Source: Chthoniobacterales bacterium
GTDB lineage: Bacteria > Verrucomicrobiota > Verrucomicrobiia > Chthoniobacterales > UBA10450
Direction: 5' to 3'
Assembly: GCA_035274845.1 (NCBI GenBank)
Contig: DATENU010000022.1
Coordinates: forward strand, 62,001-126,000
Length of the DNA: 64,000 bases
A program made the position numbers and the translations under genes. Below the pieces are notes generated by a model. The model was not told the origin of the DNA. It was given only the letters and a program-made list of their open reading frames with translations, and ran no database searches. The stretch's first letter is position 1. Each line of letters begins with the position of its first letter. This document shows, in pieces, positions 26,000 to 34,310 of this stretch.

Positions 26000-26889
26000 A
26001 TGCTGATTTCATCAGCGATGTTCATCTGGGCCATATTTCTAGAGAGCGCATTCCTCCTTTTACTTGGCGGTACCGTTCTCGGGCTGATTCACTGGAAGAA
26101 TCGGAAAAAACGTCATCCCTTTACACAAAAGATTCTGCGTCCGCCGGGCGAATCCCTACGCATCAAATTGGTCGAACTAGACGAGCGATTGAATGATCGA
26201 CTGATTCAGCTTTTCTTGTCGGCGTATTCGCCGCTCATAATGGCTGGTTTGGTCGCACTCCAAGGCGTCCATACCGGTATCGGAGTATGGATCACGATCG
26301 CTGCCATCGCTGCGATCGCATCGATTTGGTCGGCCTATCGACTGTGGAAAGTGCTCAATCTGCGACCTCGCATTCGCTTGGGTTTCGAAGGCGAGCGACA
26401 CGTTGGCGAAGCGCTCAATCAGCTAATGCTCGTCGGCTACCGCGTTTTTCACGACTTCCTTATTACGGACAAGCCGCGCTCGATTCGAAACATTGATCAC
26501 ATTGTAATTGGTCCGAACGGAGTCTTTGCCGTTGAGACGAAGACCCGTCGAAAAATGAAGGGCGAAAAGGGCGCGACGGTCACCCTTCTGGATAACGCGC
26601 TGCAATATCCATGGGGTATTGATCAACGTGACCTAGCCCAGGCGCAGGAGGAGGCCGCGTGGTTAGCCGAGTGGCTCTCGAAAATCTCTGACCAATCATC
26701 AGAGTGGGATCGATACTTGTCCTTCCGGGCTGGTTTATCGACCGGCGCTCAAAACTGGTAGTCACAGTTCTCAGCGGCAGCGAAGTCGCAGCAAATATTC
26801 CGAAATTGAACGGAACCGCGACGAGCGAGAGCGACGTTCGCCGTTTCGCGGCCATGATCGAAGACCGCAATCGCAATATCGAATACTGA
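26000..26889 (+). pseudogene. NERD-domain membrane protein, frameshifted near the 3' end
   Basis: From ATG 26000, two transmembrane regions (MFIWAIFLESAFLLLLGG and a segment around LIMAGLVALQGVHTGIGVWI) precede a NERD nuclease-related domain: GFEGERHVGEALNQL, then RNIDHIVIGPNGVFAVETKT. After AAWLAEWLSKISDQ the frame degenerates and stops at 26761, while the -1 frame continues naturally as GSILVLPGWFIDRR and on to MIEDRNRNIEY at 26889. A small insertion or deletion between 26692 and 26710 is the simplest explanation. Loss of the C-terminal strand would probably weaken the fold. A sequencing error cannot be excluded. Confidence 0.65.
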
Positions 26890-26981
26890 TGCGGCAGCGC
26901 GCGGAGGGAGACAGCGCCGACGAGATTGGTTGCGATCGCCCGACCCCGTGTCGGGCCGGTACCGGCAACGCGAGTAATCAG

Positions 26982-28787
26982 CTAGTTGCTGGTATTGACC
27001 CTCAAAAATAGCGAACGCCAAAACTCTGGCGGGATCGGTGATTGGTGCTTCAAACATGCGAGCGCAAAAACAGAAGAAGGAACGCGCTCACCCAATTGAA
27101 GAGGAAACCGCTGACGCGCAGCGTAGGCAAAGGACGCTAGCTGCGCAGGGAGCCCAAGATCAGGCAACGCCGAGTCCGGTACGAACTCCGCCGGTATGGC
27201 AACACCATCGAGAACGGCTTCTTCCAAGATTCGGTTCTCCCACTCGGGCGGAGGCGCCCAACTCATCAATTGCATCGGCTGCCGGTCGCCAAGCGGCTTG
27301 CCGTCATCATCTGCGGCTAGGATCAACCGGAGAAAATAATGTCGAAGCAATTCCGCGTGTTTTGCCGCAGGCAGCGAACAGCAGAGTTCGAGAAGCATCA
27401 GAAGCAGGTTGGAACTCGTGTCTCCAAACGCGCGCTCGCTTTTGCCCCCGGCGCGCTCAAATGCCAGTTCCCAAGAATTTGCGCCGGAAATGAAAGGCGG
27501 GCCGCTCTTCCCGAGGCGACGCATTAGAATTCGCTCGCCAAGCATCCAAAGCCAGCCTTCGATGTTGTCGCTTTGTTTAGAAATCCATTGCGCTCTCCAG
27601 ACGAGGAACAGCTCTATGTGCTGAATGTCGAGCATAGGTCGCAATGCACCGGAATTGTTACTGACTAGCCCGTTTAGAACATCGATGACCGCGGTTAAAC
27701 GTGGTCGAAACGCGGCGCGCTCTTCAGTTGGTGCTTTGCCTGATAGCTCCACCAGCGCCCATGTCAGGATGCCGAGCCGACCAAGATGCCAAAATGCCAG
27801 GTATGAACCTGCGACGCTATCAAGGTTAGTGGTAGATTTCTCTGCTTGGAGGCCGTGCTCAACGGTGGCAACAGCAGCGTTGTCCGAATAAAATCGCTCC
27901 AGTTCGCGAAGATAGAATTCGGCCCACATTTCCTGCACCACCTTGTGGACTTCAGGATCATCGCTCTTCTGCGCACAACGCCATGCCGCAAGGACGCCCC
28001 ACTCTGCAAGGTCAAGCCAACCAGTCTCGCGGGTGGGTTCGCGGGCGTAACTGCGAAGAATTACCAGCGTAACAGGAATCAAGCGCAGCATGCGGAGATC
28101 GATCGGCTCGGTGAGGCGCGAAAGAAAACGCCTCCAGTTCGGCACGAGTTGGTTAACCCATTCGTCGGAGCCGTGAATGAAATCGCCAGCCTGCGCGCAT
28201 AAGTAACTAAATTGTCCGAATAGGTTCTGCGGAACTAGCGACGGAGTGAGGAGATGCTGTCGGACAAGCTCGGTGATCTCTACCAGATTCCATCGCGTGA
28301 AAGTCAACGTAGCGTGATCGCCAACTTTTGTTCCAAGCGCGCTGCTCGTCTTCTCGAACGAAGCCACCCCGGCGTCTTCTTGGTCCTTGTTGTACGCAAG
28401 GATGATTTCGACGCGTTTGACCTTTTCGAGACCGGCGGCGGAAAGATCAACCGCGGCCGCCCGGCGCAGGTCTCCATCAAATGACTCGGAAATCCAATTC
28501 TTATAGGAGAGCACTTCGCCTTTAAGGACGAAGATGACGAGCGATTCGCCCTCCTCGCGGAGGAAAGACAAATCGATCCCGAATTCCTCCTCGGTCTTAG
28601 TCTTTGAAATGTCGTCATCGCCTGCTCGTAGCCAAGGCAGGCGAACAGGCTTCCAGCTTAAGGCCAGTCCGAGATTGTAGATGATCCAATCGAATCCATA
28701 CTTCGTCCCCTTTTTTTCCTTTCGTGTCCGCTCCGCGAGTCCGCGAACGTAATACGTGAGAAAAGAAGTGATCGTGTCCGGCGTCAT
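26982..28787 (-). CDS. large unknown protein, partner of the 647-residue gene
   Basis: A protein of 601 residues starting MTPDTITSFLTYYVRGLAER. The N-terminal 110 residues alternate strands and helices (FGIDLSFLREEGESLVIFVL, followed by KGE) in a way that recalls a PD-(D/E)xK fold with D72 and K89, but the usual acidic residue two before the Lys is Val, so activity is doubtful. The rest is alpha-helical, rich in Leu, Trp and Arg, like a scaffold of helical repeats. Its ATG overlaps the upstream stop by four bases (ATGA), which shows tight coupling. No family is recognised. It could act as a sensor-effector pair with its neighbour. Confidence 0.58.
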   Translation of the reverse strand: MTPDTITSFLTYYVRGLAERTRKEKKGTKYGFDWIIYNLGLALSWKPVRLPWLRAGDDDISKTKTEEEFGIDLSFLREEGESLVIFVLKGEVLSYKNWISESFDGDLRRAAAVDLSAAGLEKVKRVEIILAYNKDQEDAGVASFEKTSSALGTKVGDHATLTFTRWNLVEITELVRQHLLTPSLVPQNLFGQFSYLCAQAGDFIHGSDEWVNQLVPNWRRFLSRLTEPIDLRMLRLIPVTLVILRSYAREPTRETGWLDLAEWGVLAAWRCAQKSDDPEVHKVVQEMWAEFYLRELERFYSDNAAVATVEHGLQAEKSTTNLDSVAGSYLAFWHLGRLGILTWALVELSGKAPTEERAAFRPRLTAVIDVLNGLVSNNSGALRPMLDIQHIELFLVWRAQWISKQSDNIEGWLWMLGERILMRRLGKSGPPFISGANSWELAFERAGGKSERAFGDTSSNLLLMLLELCCSLPAAKHAELLRHYFLRLILAADDDGKPLGDRQPMQLMSWAPPPEWENRILEEAVLDGVAIPAEFVPDSALPDLGLPAQLASFAYAARQRFPLQLGERVPSSVFALACLKHQSPIPPEFWRSLFLRVNTSN

Positions 28788-30727
28788 TGCGCTTTTCTCG
28801 ATTCGCTTAAACGATGAATCATCTGCAATGCGTGCAGTCGCCGGAGGGCCATGTCTTCGGGGGCGATAAATTCAAGGTTCGGAAATTCGAATTCGAACGA
28901 GTGCTCGCCCATTGGGGTTGTTTCGGAAAGATTCGCGTCGTCGTAAGACGAGAAAGCATCGCCGTAGAGCATCTCCACATTTTTCATTAGCTGGGCAAAG
29001 ACGGATTGCTCTTCAGCTTTGTCGTGGATTTCGCGGTTCATGGTGCGCCACTTCCGTTCCGCCTGCCAGCGGTAATAAGGCACTTGCATCGCATTGAGCG
29101 GTGATGCGCGCACCTCCGTTCGAGCTTTGAAGTAATGTTCAGCTTTTTCCACTGCAGCGCGGATGACCTCAGGTTGGCTTTCAAGCTGCTTCAAACTGGC
29201 AAGACACGCGTTGGGATAGTTCTTGCATTGGACAAAGAGTTCATCGGAAAACTCTCGCTTCGCGTCTTCGCTGCTCTGCTCAAATCGCGGTGCGACCGCC
29301 GAAAAGAATCGCGCGATGACGTTCCCGTGCACTCCAAGGGTCTGAAAAACAAACAAGGTTATCCGGAGGTCATCCTCATGGATCGCGCTCAGCATCTCGG
29401 TTGAAAATGCGGCAAGCCCGAGGCACTCAAAGAGCGCAAGACCGAGTTCCCTTCCACCGATCGCCGACTGAAACATCAATCGGCCTACCAATTGGCCATT
29501 GTCTTGCGCGGCCATCTTCGAAAGTAGCGCGGTAAAGATTTTGTCAGAACGCACCAGCGGATACAGGACCCCGGGACTGCGCTCGCCAATGGCTTGCAGC
29601 GTTTGCTCGAAACCACGCTTGTCGTGGTTCGATTGCTTTATCAGGAAGGATTCGAGAACACGCCACGTGCCGAGACATTTGGGGCCAATGGGCAGAATCT
29701 GATTAAGCAGATCCAGGAGATTCGCCTCCGGCCGATCCGCTAAGGAACGGCAGCGGTCGGCGACCGCATTGATTGCTACTGTGATGATGTGTTTCGACTG
29801 AATAGATAGATCGGAAGACGCTTTTTCTCGGAGCCATGCGAGAGCAGCTAATAAGCATTGTTCGTTGAGTGCGGCAGCGCAAGCGATCCTGCAAACAACC
29901 CCAACGCCCTCCGCGAGGTCCTCCGGGGTACCGGCCTCGCACTGGCGAAGGACTGCTTTGAGCTGGTTGATATCCATCGTGCCACGTCGAGCGGTCGAAA
30001 TCCACGATCGAAGGGAACAATGCCGCTGGGTGGGGCTTGAGCTGCGAGCGAGTTGCTTGTTTAGACTTAACAGTTTCGCATCCTCCGCCGGTTCTAGCGT
30101 TACGCTGCGCAAAGTTCCGAGCATCTGGGCCGCGATCTCCATCGCTATTGTCGACTGCTCGCGCGCCGCGAGAGCCTCGGCAGTTTCGAGAGCCGCGCTT
30201 CGATTTACTTCACAGTAGCGGGTGATCGCGCCCCACACTCCCGAAGTAGCTTGGTCATCGCCAAGACGCGTAGCTAATGCCGGAAACCACTCGATGGCGA
30301 AACGCCCCGGGAGGGAGAGAGCATCCACCACTGCGGGCAAACCTTCATGGACGCGAAAAAATGCGTGACCGGTTTTGGCAAACGCCAGTAAGAGAGCTTC
30401 TGCGTCCTCTTGATTCAGCGAGCGAAGCGCCGCGATCCAAATCTGCGTCCCGATTTTTTTTTCGCTTGGGGCTGCGAATCCGAGGTGATTACAGAAGCTT
30501 TCCACCTGCGCGTAAAAGTTTGCGTCGCACGGAATACCATTTTGAAACAGAGCACGCACAACACCCGCTGCAGAGTCGGAATCGGCGGACAGCCACTCAC
30601 GCTCCGCCTCCAGCGTGGAATGGCGTTCTGGACTGTGCGGCGTATCAAAATCAACCGGAGCGTTCGAGGCAGCGCGACGCGCGGCTGCGAAGATCAGGCT
30701 ATTCTCGGGACTAAACGACGCCGACAT
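28784..30727 (-). CDS. large alpha-helical protein, partner of the 601-residue gene
   Basis: A protein of 647 residues, almost entirely predicted helix, with many Ala/Leu/Glu-rich stretches (AALETAEALAAREQSTIAM, NEQCLLAALAWLREKA) resembling HEAT/TPR-like solenoids, and an acidic C-terminus (GEHSFEFEFPNLEFIAPEDM). No Walker motifs, signal peptide or transmembrane helix are visible. It starts three bases after the stop of the ankyrin ORF and overlaps the next gene by four bases, so three consecutive minus-strand genes form one unit. Function unknown; a scaffold or recognition subunit is a guess from shape only. Confidence 0.58.
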   Translation of the reverse strand: MSASFSPENSLIFAAARRAASNAPVDFDTPHSPERHSTLEAEREWLSADSDSAAGVVRALFQNGIPCDANFYAQVESFCNHLGFAAPSEKKIGTQIWIAALRSLNQEDAEALLLAFAKTGHAFFRVHEGLPAVVDALSLPGRFAIEWFPALATRLGDDQATSGVWGAITRYCEVNRSAALETAEALAAREQSTIAMEIAAQMLGTLRSVTLEPAEDAKLLSLNKQLARSSSPTQRHCSLRSWISTARRGTMDINQLKAVLRQCEAGTPEDLAEGVGVVCRIACAAALNEQCLLAALAWLREKASSDLSIQSKHIITVAINAVADRCRSLADRPEANLLDLLNQILPIGPKCLGTWRVLESFLIKQSNHDKRGFEQTLQAIGERSPGVLYPLVRSDKIFTALLSKMAAQDNGQLVGRLMFQSAIGGRELGLALFECLGLAAFSTEMLSAIHEDDLRITLFVFQTLGVHGNVIARFFSAVAPRFEQSSEDAKREFSDELFVQCKNYPNACLASLKQLESQPEVIRAAVEKAEHYFKARTEVRASPLNAMQVPYYRWQAERKWRTMNREIHDKAEEQSVFAQLMKNVEMLYGDAFSSYDDANLSETTPMGEHSFEFEFPNLEFIAPEDMALRRLHALQMIHRLSESRKAQ

Positions 30728-30730
30728 GCT

Positions 30731-31132
30731 TTACCCAAGCAAACATTCGATCTCCTGTCGAACGCACGTGTCTGGTTCGTCGCGCCGCAAAAGGTGGTGC
30801 GCGCGTGCGCTGCGCTCCTCCATATCAATTCCACGAGTGATTATCCACCGGATCAGTTGGCAACGTGAATCGAAAGTGTCTCCAACCGCACTTGAGTGCG
30901 GGTCCGCGCCGTACTCGACCAAGAGCTGCGCCAACTCAAGTCGGCGGGCGAATATGGCGGTGCGAAGTGCAGAATTTCTGCCTTCTTGGGGCACGCCAGC
31001 GCGCAGAAACACTTCAACGAGACTGTGAAAACCGGTGTCGAGCGCTACACGGGTGGCGTGCGGCCGCTCCGGCCGGCGGGAGGTACGGCACAAGTCTGCC
31101 CGCACCCTTGTTGGTGGCGTTGCTTCTCGCAT
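30731..31132 (-). CDS. small ankyrin-repeat protein
   Basis: A 133-residue frame containing two to three ankyrin-like units: TGFHSLVEVFLRAGVPQEGR, SALRTAIFARRLELAQLLVE with YGADPHSS, and a weaker CQLIRWIITRGIDMEER. The first 30 residues are Arg/Pro-rich and do not look like a natural start. It is in frame with the ATPase remnant upstream, separated from it only by a TAG at about 31148-31150, so the present start may be a by-product of that rearrangement. Its stop lies three bases before the 647-residue gene. Ankyrin units mediate protein contacts. Confidence 0.45.
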   Translation of the reverse strand: MREATPPTRVRADLCRTSRRPERPHATRVALDTGFHSLVEVFLRAGVPQEGRNSALRTAIFARRLELAQLLVEYGADPHSSAVGDTFDSRCQLIRWIITRGIDMEERSARAHHLLRRDEPDTCVRQEIECLLG

Positions 31133-31147
31133 TGGGCGCCAGTTTTT

Positions 31148-32097
31148 CTACATGTGCCGGTCACGCACTTCCGAGGGCAACCGCAATGCGCGCCTCTCAA
31201 TGGTGCCAAGTGACAGACGCTTCTTCGGCAAGACTGCAAGGGCGCGATTGATCACTTTGTGCGCTACCAGACGCTGGAAATCGTCTGGCGTGTGAAGCAA
31301 AGCGGGGAATGGCCACCCGGGCGGGAATGCGTTGCTGAGATCAAGCACTCCCTGCGGCACGGTCTCCTCGGCCTTCAATCGAGACGCAACGCCGAACACT
31401 TCGTTCCCAAATACGTCCGTCAGCGCTTCTGGGGCTTCGAGGCCAGCGGCGGTATAGACACGACACCGCACGGTCCATCCCCGCTGGTTTTGGAGCCAGA
31501 GCCCGAGGAAAGTTTCGAGCGCTCCGGGCTGCTCTTTTCCCCGAATACAAGAGCATGTTTTCTCATCTGCTCATCGAATACGGCACGCAAGATTGCTATT
31601 TCCTCTGCGGCGAGTTTTCGTGCGGTGAATTCAACTTCCGCGGCGCGAAGCGCACTGTGTCGCAACAACAACAGCGGCGCGAAGGTCAACCACCGTGCGA
31701 TGCGGGTCGACGGGATGTCGGGTACAATCACGGAATTCGCGCGGTCGGCGTGCGCAGCTGTACGATCAAAACCAACCGCAGGAGTCAGCGCGAGCCCTCT
31801 GCAACGAGGTACCAGCTCAAACGACCGGTTTTTCCCCAGAGACTGACGGACAGCACCGAGTTCATTATTACCGAACAACATCCCGCGAGACCGCATCGAT
31901 TCGAGAGCGACTCGCAGCTGCTCCTTCAAACGCGGAGCGCCCGGCCGTTGGTCCGCTCCCTCGAATGCAACCCGTACCCGTTCGCCATCGCGGGAATAGA
32001 CGAGCCGCAACATCATTCCCGGCTGCGCGAGTTCCAGTAACCCCGCAACCAGCGCAAGCCTTTCGTCGCCCTCCTCCTCTGCCGTCTCCCGAGACAA
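31148..32097 (-). pseudogene. decayed N-terminus of a DUF87/T4SS-like ATPase, cut before the P-loop
   Basis: Two minus-strand frames together make one protein-like sequence. The first, from ATG 32097, runs to about MRKHALVFGE; a -1 shift near 31530, at a GGGGAAAA run, then continues as QPGALETFLGLWLQNQRGW, DVFGNEVFGVASR, HTPDDFQRLVAHKVINRAL and LPSEVRDRHM before TAG. From memory of the family, this order is typical of large DUF87/VirD4-like ATPases, where the next residues are the Walker A motif (Y-x-x-G-x-TGTGKS). That motif is missing. The gene is thus both frameshifted and truncated, consistent with a broken mobile-element gene. Confidence 0.5.
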
Positions 32098-32514
32098 GCT
32101 AAACTCTCCTCTTCATTGAAGGTTTGTTCCGCGATCGCTTGCGCGCTCTCGCAGGCAGAATGCTGGTTTTCACGCTTCGTCCCAGTTCCACCTACGGCGC
32201 CCAGGTAAAACCGGAACTCCGCCTTTATCCGTTCCGTTCTCTCGCCGCGCGACTCTTGGTTGTACTCGCGTTTTTCACTCTTAGTTGATTCAGCTCCCAC
32301 AAACGCAAGGCGTGACCAAAAGAGCGAGCGTCGTGACGCGTCACGTACCGCCGGACCGTCTTGAAAGACAAATCGTCGCCACGCCGCGCCTTGAAAAATC
32401 GAATCCATCTCGATGTAAGAATAGAGGAGGGCGGCGTTCCCATCCACCATCCTGGGGCCGCTGTGACAAGCTTTGTCACGCACTAACGCAAACGGGAACC
32501 AACAGGCGGGCGAA
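32098..32514. other. 417-base divergent intergenic region
   Basis: It lies between the ATPase remnant (minus) and the importer operon (plus). Open frames on the minus strand are present but have no recognisable domain. The notable element is the inverted repeat at 32463-32479 immediately upstream of the importer. Confidence 0.4.
32463..32479. promoter_or_regulatory. inverted repeat upstream of the importer operon
   Basis: GTGACAA-GCT-TTGTCAC has perfect 7-base arms around a 3-base centre, 36 bases before the first importer start codon, a position suitable for a repressor or activator site. The half-site TTTGTCACGC recurs at 47665-47674 upstream of the secreted-protein gene. Confidence 0.35.
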
Positions 32515-33387
32515 ATGCAAATCCTCTTAAATGGCCTCATAGCCGGTTGCGCGATCTCGTTGCTCGCAGTGGCCTTTCAACTCGTCTATTTGCCGACGCG
32601 TGTATTTTTCATCGGCCTCGCCGGCCTTTATTCGCTCACGCCATATTTCGTCCGGGCGTGCCAGACGGTAGGGCTGTCACTCGCGCTCGGAATAGCAGTA
32701 GCCGTGGTTGCTGCGATCTTATTATCCGTTCTTTGCGAATGGATGAATCATGCGCCCCTCACACGGAATCGCGCTTCCGAGGGTGCTCATCTGATCTCAT
32801 CCCTCGGTATTTACATAGTGCTCGTTCAGACGGCAGCCATGATTTGGGGCAACGAGACGAAAACCCTGCGTACGGGTATCGATTCAACAATCCACTTCAG
32901 TGGCGCGGTGCTCACCTCGGCCCAATTCGTAACGGCCGGTGTCGCCGCAGCGATGCTGACAGCGTTCTGGATCCTACTTCGCACGACCACGATCGGACTA
33001 CGATTGCGCGCCTTGGCGGATAATCCGACACAATTCGCGCTCTTTGGTTACAACAACAATGCTCACAGACTGATCGCCTTTGCTCTGGGGGGAGCGTTCG
33101 CTGCCGCCAGTTCGTTGTTGACCAGTTACGACATTGGATTTGATCCATATACCGGGCTGCACGCAGTGCTTCTCGCGATAGTCGCCGTAATCATTGGTGG
33201 ACGTTACTCCTTCGCCGGACCTGCAATCGGCGGATTGCTGCTCGGCTTTGTTCGGGAGGAAGTGGTTTGGTATTTTTCGGCTCGTTGGCAAGAAGCCGCC
33301 ACGTTCGCGATCCTGGCATGCTTCCTTTTGCTCCGGCCGCAAGGCCTGTTTGGGCAACAGACGCGGCTTGAAGCAACTACTTCATGA
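32515..33387 (+). CDS. livH: branched-chain amino acid ABC permease, LivH type
   Basis: A protein of 290 residues from ATG 32515, after the purine-rich GGCGGGCGAA. The start MQILLNGLIAGCAISLLAVA, about eight helices and the conserved cytoplasmic loop (TTIGLRLRALADNPTQFAL) match LivH, one of two inner-membrane permeases of hydrophobic amino-acid or amide importers. It ends RPQGLFGQQTR, typical of the family. Its stop overlaps the LivM-type start by four bases. This opens a long co-directional array. Substrates of such systems range from Leu/Ile/Val to urea or short amides, so specificity is open. Confidence 0.85.
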   Translation: MQILLNGLIAGCAISLLAVAFQLVYLPTRVFFIGLAGLYSLTPYFVRACQTVGLSLALGIAVAVVAAILLSVLCEWMNHAPLTRNRASEGAHLISSLGIYIVLVQTAAMIWGNETKTLRTGIDSTIHFSGAVLTSAQFVTAGVAAAMLTAFWILLRTTTIGLRLRALADNPTQFALFGYNNNAHRLIAFALGGAFAAASSLLTSYDIGFDPYTGLHAVLLAIVAVIIGGRYSFAGPAIGGLLLGFVREEVVWYFSARWQEAATFAILACFLLLRPQGLFGQQTRLEATTS

Positions 33388-34283
33388 ACTACCTGCTTCA
33401 CCTTTTCATTTACTTCGACATCTATGTGATTGTCGCTCTTAGCCTCAATCTTCTTGTCGGCTATTGCGGGCTGCTCACGTTGGCTCACGCTGGTTTCTAT
33501 GCAGTCGGCGGCTATGTGTACGCTCTGCTCGCACTTAGACTCGACTGGGGTTTCATACCTGCGGTTGCTGTCGCCATTCTTATCGGCGGCTTGTTGAGTT
33601 TGACGGTTTCTCTGCCGGCGTGGCGGCTGAAAGGGGATTTCTTCGTGCTGGTCAGTCTCGCTGTCCAGGCGCTCATTTTCAGCGTTATCTACAACTGGTC
33701 TGATCCGGACTCGGCTCTCGGCTCATTCAGAAATCTTACGAACGGTCCGTTTGGGATTGCTGGAATACCGAAACCAAATGTTCTCGGATTCGAATTCGAC
33801 CATCCCGCCAGCTTCGCCGTTCTCGCTACTACATTGGCTGCATTCTGCGCTTTCATCATCTGGCGGCTAAAGAAGTCACCTTGGGGGCGTGTTCTCGTTT
33901 CGATGCGCGATGACGAACTCGCGGCCCGAACCTTGGGCAAGAACACACGTCTTTTGAAATTGCAGGCTGTCGCAATCTCAGCCGCAATGGTTGCAATTGC
34001 CGGAGCGCTTTATGCTGCCCATCTCAGCTATGTCGATCCAACGACGGCGTCTCTCGATGAGAGTATCTTGATGCTCAGCATGGTCATTGTCGGCGGAGCC
34101 GGCAATTTCCGCGGACCGCTGGTGGGCGCTTTAGTCCTCATTGCGCTTCCCGAACTTCTCCGCTTCACACACTTGCCCGGAGCGTTTGCAGCCAACCTGC
34201 GTCTCGGGACCTACGGCTTGCTTCTCATCCTGATGATGCATTTCCGCCCGCAGGGAATAGCCGGGCAATACCGCTTCAAATAA
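33384..34283 (+). CDS. livM: branched-chain amino acid ABC permease, LivM type
   Basis: A protein of 299 residues with about eight to ten helices. It has LSLNLLVGYCGLLTLAHAGF near the start, the LivM GHA-type motif region, and a cytoplasmic coupling loop SPWGRVLVSMRDDELAARTL that should contact the ATPase. It ends with MMHFRPQGIAG, as is usual for the family. It is overlapped with LivH by ATGA, and the ATPase gene follows after 27 bases. Together these form the membrane channel of the importer. Confidence 0.87.
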   Translation: MNYLLHLFIYFDIYVIVALSLNLLVGYCGLLTLAHAGFYAVGGYVYALLALRLDWGFIPAVAVAILIGGLLSLTVSLPAWRLKGDFFVLVSLAVQALIFSVIYNWSDPDSALGSFRNLTNGPFGIAGIPKPNVLGFEFDHPASFAVLATTLAAFCAFIIWRLKKSPWGRVLVSMRDDELAARTLGKNTRLLKLQAVAISAAMVAIAGALYAAHLSYVDPTTASLDESILMLSMVIVGGAGNFRGPLVGALVLIALPELLRFTHLPGAFAANLRLGTYGLLLILMMHFRPQGIAGQYRFK

Positions 34284-34310
34284 TTTGTCACCATCAAGCG
34301 GATCGCGAAC

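Noticed and set aside
32013-32540. Minus-strand frame of 175 codons before the importer
   Set aside because: It overlaps the regulatory repeat and the start of the ATPase remnant in another frame, with no recognisable domain.
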